NCBI RefSeq assembly: GCF_021864535.1
Contig: NZ_JAKJIC010000009.1
Location: 124,001 to 188,000 of the forward strand
Direction: 5' to 3'
DNA: 64,000 nucleotides
From: Oryzibacter oryziterrae
Lineage (GTDB): Bacteria > Pseudomonadota > Alphaproteobacteria > Rhizobiales > Pleomorphomonadaceae
The first letter of the stretch is position 1; every line of letters begins with the position of its first letter. Shown one piece after another: positions 44,057 to 50,692 of the stretch. The position numbers and the translations under genes were made by a program. The notes under the pieces were generated by a model, which was not told where the DNA came from, made no database searches, and was given only the letters and a program-made list of their open reading frames with translations.

Positions 44057-44352
44057 TTCCCGGGATCAAAGCCCCACAAGCCGGCAATCTTCGGCCGAAC
44101 GTCCGGTGCCGCTATGGAGCCCATGCGGCTTTCGAAATGCCCCTCGAGCCGCTGCGCAAGCATTTGCGAAAAACGAGTTACCCCGCCGGACACGCAAGCC
44201 GCATGCGGCGGGGGCAAATCAGGCGCAAGGTGCGGGCATGGTGACTCGCCCCCCAGCTTGTGAGGAGCACCCTCCAACCACCTGTCCCGGACACCTCACG
44301 GGAGGCTAGGCGAGCCCCGGGCCTCCCCCTCACTCGCCAGCGCCACGAAACC
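44057..44352. other. Convergent intergenic region with GC-rich hairpins
   Basis: 296 bp between the CNNM gene and the MarR gene, which converge. No gene is supported. A stem CCCCGCCG/CGGCGGGG lies at 44181-44213. A nested structure lies at 44245-44314: CTCGCC/GGCGAG (44245-44250 with 44309-44314), AGC/GCT, GTGAGG/CCTCAC (44260-44265 with 44294-44299) and an internal TGTC-CCG-GACA hairpin (44283-44293). It may be a terminator or a small RNA. Confidence 0.4.
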
Positions 44353-44844
44353 TTACTCGCCGTCCTGCCCCTGACCTTGTGCCAAATGGCTGACGATCGC
44401 CAGGCAGGCCTTCACGCAACCCTCGATCGTCTCCGGACCGACCTTGCTGGTGAGCGACCTGAGGACCTCGTTGTACTTGGCTTCGATGGCTGCGATTTCC
44501 GCCCGGCCGAACTCCGTCAGAGACACCTGGGTCTTTCGCAAATCTTCGAATTGCTGAGCACGCGAAATCAAATCGCGGGCTTCAAGGTCCCTCAGGATGC
44601 GCGACAGGCTGGAAGCACGGACAAAGGTATTGGCTGCAAGCTCCGATGCAATCATCGGCGACTTTACCGCGAGTTCGTGGAGCACCCGCCACTGGGGCTC
44701 GGTCAACTCGGCTGCCTTTATCTCATCACGTACGGAGTCGATCACAGACTCATACGTGAGAAGCACCGTCTTCATCACATCAGGCACAAGAGGAACGTCC
44801 GAATTGCCTTCCGGGGCAACGTTGATTTTCAGAACCGGAATCAT
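44353..44844 (-). CDS. MarR family regulator, HpaR-like
   Basis: A 163-residue MarR regulator. The HTH shows LTEPQWRVLHELA and VRASSLSRILRDLEARDLISR with the wing QFEDLRKTQVSLTEFGR, matching the HpaR (homoprotocatechuate operon) subgroup. I chose ATG 44844; a frame open further upstream lies in the AT-rich region and lacks family sequence. A perfect palindrome 63 bp upstream is the likely operator. No aromatic-degradation genes are adjacent, so the ligand is not known. Confidence 0.8.
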   Translation of the reverse strand: MIPVLKINVAPEGNSDVPLVPDVMKTVLLTYESVIDSVRDEIKAAELTEPQWRVLHELAVKSPMIASELAANTFVRASSLSRILRDLEARDLISRAQQFEDLRKTQVSLTEFGRAEIAAIEAKYNEVLRSLTSKVGPETIEGCVKACLAIVSHLAQGQGQDGE

Positions 44845-44906
44845 ATTTGCGACTTCATACTCGATGTGGTTGGAAGGATCCAACAACGCATTAGTCAAAT
44901 AAAATA

Positions 44907-44920
44907 ATACTTGCAAGTAT
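44907..44920. promoter_or_regulatory. Perfect 14-bp palindrome, MarR-type operator
   Basis: ATACTTGCAAGTAT lies 63 bp upstream of the MarR start in an AT-rich promoter region. MarR-family operators have this general form, and its perfection argues for autoregulation. Confidence 0.6.
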
Positions 44921-45211
44921 GGATTCCAAGCAAAATCACGACAACCAACCGCGACGCGGCAATTCACAAAAATAAACAGCCAATCAATCAACAGAGAAAT
45001 ATTCCCGTTCACTCACAAAGCACGCCACACAGGAATTTCATACCAAATGCAAGAGGCCAACATTATCACTATTTCATTTGGCATTTTTTGCGCACTTTGG
45101 ACCGCAACGATCACAAGATAATACTAACTTACCTCCAAATGCCACATATGATCGAAGTGGCACCAAGCCAAGCTTGCATACAATACCCCCAGGACGGCTT
45201 GACCCAACGTA

Positions 45212-45228
45212 ATGTTATATCGTAACAT
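45212..45228. promoter_or_regulatory. Zur-like dyad upstream of the zinc ABC operon
   Basis: ATGTTA-TATCG-TAACAT is a perfect 6-bp inverted repeat 150 bp upstream of the His-rich peptide gene. It resembles the alphaproteobacterial Zur box (TGTTA...TAACA), and the downstream genes are zinc-transporter-like. This supports control by Zur. Confidence 0.55.
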
Positions 45229-45376
45229 GGGTACAAACCACTTGGTGCGATAAATTCACGCATCTTCGCCTAAATCTCGGGCCTGCTGATTTTCTAATCA
45301 AAAAAGAAGATGCAACCCGTGCTTAATTTGTCACAGTTGAAAAGCGAAACTGCGACACCCCGGAGGCCGCATTCCG

Positions 45377-45670
45377 ATGGCGCATGACCACCACCATGAT
45401 CATGGTACCCATGATCACAGCCACCACGCTCACGATCATGGGCGTCAGGATCATCACGGCCATCAGGACCAACCCTCGACGCAAACCGAAGGCCTCTACG
45501 CCATCGGCCTGGATCTCGATTCCCGCTCCATCGAACGGCCGACGCCGGCCGCCTCCCGCACTGTCGAGACCTTCCCGTCCATGATGCGCATGGGCATTCT
45601 CGCCCGGATGGCCCTGGCCATCTTTGCCATCATCTTCATTTGGACCGCTGCCGTCCTGGTGATGGGATGA
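45377..45670 (+). CDS. His-rich single-span membrane peptide heading a zinc-type ABC operon
   Basis: A 97-residue protein. The first 30 residues contain 14 histidines (MAHDHHHDHGTHDHSHH...). A middle segment is followed by one transmembrane helix at the C-terminus (about 72-97: MRMGILARMALAIFAIIFIWTAAVLVMG). Arginines before the helix suggest the His-rich end is cytoplasmic. The stop overlaps the ATP-binding subunit start in an ATGA, so it is translationally coupled. I know no named family; a zinc-binding or delivery role is an inference. Confidence 0.75.
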   Translation: MAHDHHHDHGTHDHSHHAHDHGRQDHHGHQDQPSTQTEGLYAIGLDLDSRSIERPTPAASRTVETFPSMMRMGILARMALAIFAIIFIWTAAVLVMG

Positions 45671-46434
45671 CCGCCTTGCCCGCCTCAGCCACCATCAAGT
45701 TCGTGAATGCCACCATCGGTTACGACCGGCATCCCGCAGTGCATCACATCAGCACGGAGATTCGGGCCGGCTCGCTGTCCGCAATCGTCGGCCCCAACGG
45801 CGCCGGCAAGTCGACCCTGCTCAAGGCCGTCGTCGGTCTCCTGCGCCCCATGGGCGGCCATATCGAGATCGGCGGCTGCGCCCGCCGACGCATCGCCTAT
45901 CTGCCGCAGCAGGCCGATCTGGAGCGCAGCTTCCCGCTACCAGTATTCGATTTCGTCGCCATGGGCCTGTGGCACCGCCGCGGCCCCTTCGGAGGCTTTC
46001 GCCGGGCAGACGACATTGCTGTGGCCGAGGCGCTCGGCACCGTCGGCCTTGCGGGTTTTGAACGCCGCACGCTCAACACGCTCTCCGGCGGCCAGATGCA
46101 ACGGGTCCTGTTCGCCCGCCTGTCGCTGCAGGACTCGCCCCTGATCCTGCTGGATGAGCCCTTCAACGCCATCGACGACCGAACTGTGGAAGACCTGATG
46201 GCCTTCGTCCTGCGCTGGCGGGACGAAGGGCGTACGGTACTTGCCGTGCTGCACGATCTTGCGGACGTCCGGACCTACTTTCCGGAAACCCTGCTGATCG
46301 CCCGACGTCTCGTCGCCCACGGCCCCACCAGGGATGTGCTGACACCCGGCAACCTCTCGCAAGCCAGGCACATGACCGAAGCCTGGATCGACGCCGCGCC
46401 CTATTGCGACGATCACCACACCCACGCCGCTTGA
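45667..46434 (+). CDS. Zinc/metal ABC transporter ATP-binding protein, AztA-like
   Basis: A 255-residue ABC ATPase. Walker A is GPNGAGKST (about residue 43), the signature is LSGGQMQR (about 139), Walker B is LILLDEP, and the H-loop is VLHDL. It is the family of Zn/Mn importers (AztA/ZnuC). ATGA overlap with the His-rich peptide gene and close spacing to the permease make one operon. No substrate-binding protein gene is adjacent. Confidence 0.85.
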   Translation: MTALPASATIKFVNATIGYDRHPAVHHISTEIRAGSLSAIVGPNGAGKSTLLKAVVGLLRPMGGHIEIGGCARRRIAYLPQQADLERSFPLPVFDFVAMGLWHRRGPFGGFRRADDIAVAEALGTVGLAGFERRTLNTLSGGQMQRVLFARLSLQDSPLILLDEPFNAIDDRTVEDLMAFVLRWRDEGRTVLAVLHDLADVRTYFPETLLIARRLVAHGPTRDVLTPGNLSQARHMTEAWIDAAPYCDDHHTHAA

Positions 46435-46448
46435 GTGCCGGAGTCCTG

Positions 46449-47318
46449 ATGTCCCCGTTTGACCTTGTCCAGCCGTTTGCCGATTTCGCCTTCATGCGGC
46501 GCGCACTGGTGGGCACCCTGATCCTCTCGGTAACGGCCGCCCCCATCGGCGTCTTCCTGCTGCTGCGCCGCCTCAGCCTGACCGGCGATGCCATGGCCCA
46601 TGCGATCCTGCCGGGTGCGGCCATCGGCTATCTGCTTGCCGGCCTCAACATCTACGCCATGAGCATCGGCGCCGTCGGCGCCGGCCTGCTGATCGCGCTC
46701 GCGGCCAGCGCCGTGACGCGTCTGACCCCGTTGCGGGAAGACGCCTCGCTGGCCTGCTTCTACCTGATTTCGCTCGCGCTGGGCGTCACCATCGTCTCGC
46801 TGAAGGGATCGCAGCTCGACCTGATGCACCTGCTGTTCGGCTCGGTGCTTGCGCTGGACGACACAACCATCGTCTTCATCGCTTTCGTCTGCTCGGTGAC
46901 GCTTGTGGTCCTCGCCGTCATCTGGCGCGCCCTGGTGCTGGAATGCATCGATCCGGCCTTCCTGCGCGTCGTCGGCGGTCAAGGGGCCTGGGTTCACCTC
47001 ACCTTCATGGTGATCATGGTGCTGAATCTCGTGGCCGGCTATCAGGCGCTCGGCACGCTGCTGTCCGTTGGCCTGATGATGCTGCCCGCCGCCACCGCAC
47101 GCTTCTGGACGCGTACGCTCGGCGCCCTCACCTTCCTGGCCATTGCCAGCGCCATGATGGCGGCCTTCGCGGGACTGCTCATATCCTACTATCTGTCACT
47201 GCCCTCAGGCCCGGCGATCATTCTCGTCGCCGGCAGCTTCTATCTGATTTCCGTGCTGTTCGGGCCGGTCGGCGGCATCGTCACCTCGCGGCTGCCGTCA
47301 CGCCACAGGATCGCCTGA
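46449..47318 (+). CDS. Zinc/metal ABC transporter permease, AztB/ZnuB-like
   Basis: A 289-residue permease with about eight hydrophobic helices. The sequence FLLLRRLSLTGDAMAHAILPGAAIGYL is characteristic of the ABC-3 (Zn/Mn) permease family. I chose ATG 46449; a longer frame overlaps the ATPase gene. It is the last gene of the operon, and the paired convergent gene is the coiled-coil protein. Confidence 0.87.
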   Translation: MSPFDLVQPFADFAFMRRALVGTLILSVTAAPIGVFLLLRRLSLTGDAMAHAILPGAAIGYLLAGLNIYAMSIGAVGAGLLIALAASAVTRLTPLREDASLACFYLISLALGVTIVSLKGSQLDLMHLLFGSVLALDDTTIVFIAFVCSVTLVVLAVIWRALVLECIDPAFLRVVGGQGAWVHLTFMVIMVLNLVAGYQALGTLLSVGLMMLPAATARFWTRTLGALTFLAIASAMMAAFAGLLISYYLSLPSGPAIILVAGSFYLISVLFGPVGGIVTSRLPSRHRIA

Positions 47319-47358
47319 GGCGCCGCCTGTACACTGCCCGACGAGGCGACGGCTGAGT

Positions 47359-48150
47359 TCAGCCGCCTTCTCCGCCGCTGGTTTCAGCAGCTTCGGCTCG
47401 TTGGCGCATGGCCACATTGCGCGCCCGCAGGATCCTGAGACGCTGAGCCAGCTCGTCGATCCTGCGGCTATCGTCATCTGAGGGCGCCGCCACCTCGCTG
47501 GGCACGCGTTCCTGCCGCGCGGCAAAGTCCACGTGAATGACCGGGGCCGACACGGGCTCGTTGACCATGCCCTCGGCGGGGCGCTCAGACGTCAGATCGG
47601 CGATGGCTTCCGACAGGGAGGCAATACGGGCCTCCGCTTCCACCAGAGCCATCTTCATCTCCGCCGCCTGCGTCTCCGCTTCCGAGAAGCGGAACTCCGC
47701 CTGGCTGGACACCTGGGCCTCAGCGGCAAGCCGCCGCTCGAGCTCACGCCGGTCCGCTTCGCTGCGCGTGGCCGCTTCCACCGCGGTCAGCGCTTCCTGG
47801 CGCGCCGAACCCAGTCGCGTTTCCAGCTCGGCCACAGTGGAAAGGAAGGACGCCTTCTCGATCTCCAGCACGGCGATCCGCTCACGAACAGAAGAGAGCT
47901 CCAGTTTGGCTTCCGTCAGAGCCGTCGACGCCCGCTCGCGCTCCAGATCGACACGAGCCATCTTGGCCGCCATTTCGGCACGCACCGCGTCCTTGGCGGC
48001 CGCAACTTCAGCAAGGGTCAAGGGCAGGGATCGCTCCAGGCGGCGAATGGCAAGGCGCGACGCGCGTGCATTCAGCGCCGGCAAAAGCAGCAGCGCCAGC
48101 AATCCGGCGGCAAGTACACCAAGAACGAAGAACAAAACACTTTCGATCAC
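47359..48150 (-). CDS. Membrane-anchored coiled-coil protein
   Basis: A 263-residue protein with one N-terminal transmembrane helix (SVLFFVLGVLAAGLLALLLLP) followed by a long coiled coil (about 35-200) of Glu/Ala/Arg-rich heptads (VDLERERASTALTEAKLELSSVRERIAVLEIEKASFLS and so on). I prefer GTG 48150 (IESVLFF), which has GGGTGG upstream, over a TTG 15 bp earlier. Similar proteins are annotated only as hypothetical in Rhizobiales. Confidence 0.72.
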   Translation of the reverse strand: MIESVLFFVLGVLAAGLLALLLLPALNARASRLAIRRLERSLPLTLAEVAAAKDAVRAEMAAKMARVDLERERASTALTEAKLELSSVRERIAVLEIEKASFLSTVAELETRLGSARQEALTAVEAATRSEADRRELERRLAAEAQVSSQAEFRFSEAETQAAEMKMALVEAEARIASLSEAIADLTSERPAEGMVNEPVSAPVIHVDFAARQERVPSEVAAPSDDDSRRIDELAQRLRILRARNVAMRQRAEAAETSGGEGG

Positions 48151-48242
48151 GACGATGCCACCCAACGAGGCCGAGAAATATGCGGCCTCCTGACTGTCGC
48201 CTGAACGTTATCAACGGTCAAGATTAAGCTTAAGACAAGGTT

Positions 48243-48274
48243 ACCGGGCCGATCGCAAATGCATTCGGCCCGGT
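48243..48274 (-). terminator. Hairpin downstream of eipA
   Basis: ACCGGGCCGA/TCGGCCCGGT (48243-48252 with 48265-48274) forms a 10-bp perfect stem. The following T-rich tract is weak on the minus strand. Confidence 0.45.
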
Positions 48275-48296
48275 CCATTTTTGCTTGTGACACTCC

Positions 48297-48875
48297 TCAG
48301 AAGGGGTTCCAGGTCGCCGACTGGGTAAACTTCAGATAGCCCACGTTGACGCCGAGCCGTGCGCCGACGCCGGACCGCACCGGCACCAGCGTCGTGGCGC
48401 CGCCCCGCAAGGCGGTCAGACCGAAGCCGCCGACGAAATAGGCCGATCCGTCCACCCCGCCATAGCGACGAAACAGATCCCCGACCGACTGCAGGTTATA
48501 GACGAGGATCATGGTGCGCGCGCCGTCGGCCCCGAGGTCGAAGCCGAGGCTCGGCCCCTGCCAATAGACCTTGTACTGGCCGGCGTTGCGGGTATAGAGC
48601 GTGCCCTCGCCGTAACGCAGCCCGCCGAAAATGGCTCCGCCGCCTTCCTGGCCGAGAATATACCCGTTGGGCTGACCATAGCTCGAAACGGCCTTTTCGA
48701 TGACCGACGCCAGTCCGCTGGACACCTGACCGAAGAACTTGTTGCCGGTCTCGACCAGTTCCTGAGACGAATAGGCGGAGCCTTGCGGTTGCGCCAGGGC
48801 TGGCGCCATCGGCAACGCTGTGGCCATGACCAGCAATCCGACCAGGGCGACGACACGTCGAAACAGTTTGCGCAT
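48297..48875 (-). CDS. eipA: Envelope integrity protein EipA (DUF1134)
   Basis: A 192-residue periplasmic protein. The signal peptide ends near MAPALAQ. The DUF1134 fold includes GLASVIEKAVSSYGQPNGYILGQEGGGAIFGGLRYGEGTLYTR. EipA was described in Brucella, where it is a CtrA-regulated periplasmic protein needed for envelope integrity. I identify the family by sequence, but not its direct CtrA control here. The coiled-coil gene lies downstream on the same strand. Confidence 0.85.
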   Translation of the reverse strand: MRKLFRRVVALVGLLVMATALPMAPALAQPQGSAYSSQELVETGNKFFGQVSSGLASVIEKAVSSYGQPNGYILGQEGGGAIFGGLRYGEGTLYTRNAGQYKVYWQGPSLGFDLGADGARTMILVYNLQSVGDLFRRYGGVDGSAYFVGGFGLTALRGGATTLVPVRSGVGARLGVNVGYLKFTQSATWNPF

Positions 48876-49056
48876 GACCTAACAACCTCCAGCTTTGACC
48901 GGGTGATGAGACCCGGCCGCAACATTTACGGTCTACCTGGGCTACGGTGCCGGCTCGCGGTCCTCTCACCTGGCAGCGGCCGCCGTCCCCGTGTGCCGTT
49001 AACCTCACCGATACCCGACGGGCCGACAATTGCCGACAGGCACAACCGATCCGGTC

Positions 49057-49563
49057 ATGATGATACACGCGAATCAGGCATCAAGGCGGCGACATTTGAG
49101 CAGGATTGAAGCAGTCCTGGCTATGGCCCTATTCGTCTTTTTCGCAAGGGTCGTGCCGGGCTTCGCGTTTGACGAGCGTATCGTCTTCGACCCCTACACG
49201 GGCCTTTCGCTGGGTGGTTACGACCCGGTCGCCTATTTCACGGATGGTACCGCAGTCCGCGGCAACGACGAGAACGAAATCGTCCTCGGGGACACCTTCT
49301 GGCACTTTGCCAACAAGGGTAACGCCGACGCCTTCCGCTCGTCGCCACAGACCTATGTCCCCGGTTTCGGCGGCTACTCGCCGCTGGGCATTGCCCGCGG
49401 CGTGCCTCAGCCCGGCAGCCCGATCATTTTCGCGATCTACGACAATCGCGTCTACCTCTTCGCGTCCGAGGACGACCGCAACACCTTCATCGCCGACCCA
49501 GCCGCCGCAGTCGCCGCTGCCAAGGCGGAATGGCCGAACGTTCTCAAGCTTCTCGCCTACTGA
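49057..49563 (+). CDS. YHS domain-like exported protein
   Basis: A 168-residue protein with an N-terminal hydrophobic segment (MALFVFFARVVPGFA), probably a signal peptide or anchor. The YHS-like block is GGYDPVAYFTDGTAVRGNDE and later FGGYSPLGIARGVPQPG. I chose ATG 49057; a TTG further upstream at 49030 is also in frame. The function is unknown, although YHS modules often bind metal. Confidence 0.68.
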   Translation: MMIHANQASRRRHLSRIEAVLAMALFVFFARVVPGFAFDERIVFDPYTGLSLGGYDPVAYFTDGTAVRGNDENEIVLGDTFWHFANKGNADAFRSSPQTYVPGFGGYSPLGIARGVPQPGSPIIFAIYDNRVYLFASEDDRNTFIADPAAAVAAAKAEWPNVLKLLAY

Positions 49564-49702
49564 CCGGCGATGGCGCTTTTGCCCAGCTTTCTGCGATGGC
49601 GGCTTGGCACGGCTGGCTTGCAAGGGTATCCAAGGCTGAACTGATCAGTGCGATTCGGCATGCGCCGCATCGTGTCGTCCCCGCCATGCACGGAACTTTC
49701 TC

Positions 49703-50371
49703 ATGTCCGATCCCGTCAAGTTTGAAGCTCTGGACTTTGCCGCCTTGCTCTGCTCGCGCGTCTGCCACGACATCATCTCGCCGGTCGGCGCCATTACCAA
49801 CGGCATCGAAGTTCTCGATGAGGAAGACAGCGAAGAGATGAAGGCTTTCGCCTTCGACCTCATTCGCAAGAGCGCCCGAACCGCCTCCGCCAAGCTGCAG
49901 TTTGCGCGCCTCGCCTTTGGCGCGGCCGGCTCGGCCGGCGCTGAGGTTGATCTGGGCGACGCCGAGACGGTGGCCAAGCGCTACATGGAAAGCGAGAAGG
50001 CCGAGATCGACTGGCAGGCCGTTCGCCGACTGCTTCCCAAGAACCAGGTCAAGCTGCTGCTCAATCTCCTGCTGATGTCGCTGCAGGCGATTCCCCGCGG
50101 CGGCAAGGTGGTCATCACCGTCACGGGCGATTTGCCGCTGCCGACGCTGCGCATCGAGGCAACCGGCCCCGCGGCCCGCATTCCGCCGCGTATTGTCGAA
50201 CTTTTGAAGGGCGATCTTGGCGACCACATGGACGCACACGCCATCCAGCCCTATTACGCCGGTGCACTCGCCCGTGCGGCAGGTCTGGAGATCGATGTCG
50301 CCAAGACCGATGAGACCACGGTGATCTTCGAAGCCAAGGCTCCGGTCGCGGCGGAAGTCGCAACCTCCTGA
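49703..50371 (+). CDS. chpT: Cell-cycle histidine phosphotransferase ChpT
   Basis: ChpT passes phosphate from CckA to CtrA and CpdR. The 222-residue protein has a DHp-like helical part with phosphoacceptor His22 in SRVCHDIISPVGAI and a degenerate HATPase-like domain with no ATP-binding motif. The sequence is typical of rhizobial ChpT. It sits upstream of the che operon and 16 kb from ctrA. Confidence 0.93.
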   Translation: MSDPVKFEALDFAALLCSRVCHDIISPVGAITNGIEVLDEEDSEEMKAFAFDLIRKSARTASAKLQFARLAFGAAGSAGAEVDLGDAETVAKRYMESEKAEIDWQAVRRLLPKNQVKLLLNLLLMSLQAIPRGGKVVITVTGDLPLPTLRIEATGPAARIPPRIVELLKGDLGDHMDAHAIQPYYAGALARAAGLEIDVAKTDETTVIFEAKAPVAAEVATS

Positions 50372-50692
50372 TATTCATCGTTAAAGCTGGCTAAGCTCAG
50401 GGGACGGGGACCTTCCGCAGCGAGGGTGTCCGTCCCTCAGCATTTGCACGCACCCGTAGAACTCGGCAAAGACTCGCCAAATGCACGTTTCGGCATTCAA
50501 GACAACGCTAGGCAGTTTTCCATACTGAATTCCTGCAAGCTGATGCTCACAGTAAAGATGTTTCAACAGCGTCTCGTGAATTTCAATCAATATTAACGGT
50601 TTAACGGGACACTTTCCCCAAAGAGACCGCGATGCCGGTGCGGTTCGGCAGGATTAGACTCCTGCCACGAGGGCCTTCTTTGGGGGTGCAGT
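50372..50692. other. Intergenic region before cheA
   Basis: 320 bp between chpT and cheA with no convincing gene. A hairpin (GGGACGG/CCGTCCC, about 50401-50438) is followed by no T run. Two TTAAC sites (50594-50598 and 50602-50606) lie 90 bp ahead of cheA. A 69-codon frame on the minus strand is not supported. Confidence 0.45.

Larger units (their letters stand above)
44845..45376. other. AT-rich divergent intergenic region
   Basis: About 530 bp, much more AT-rich than the surroundings, between the MarR gene and the His-rich peptide gene. It contains the palindromic MarR-type operator (44907-44920), a Zur-like dyad (45212-45228), and other inverted repeats (for example TGCCAC/GTGGCA near 45140-45165). 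No supported gene is seen. Confidence 0.6.

Noticed and set aside
45079-45091. TGGCAT...TTTGC resembling a sigma-54 promoter
   Set aside because: The GG to GC spacing does not fit the consensus, and the region is generally AT-rich.
50381-50590. 69-codon minus-strand frame in the chpT-cheA gap
   Set aside because: No ribosome site and no recognisable similarity; it falls across a hairpin.
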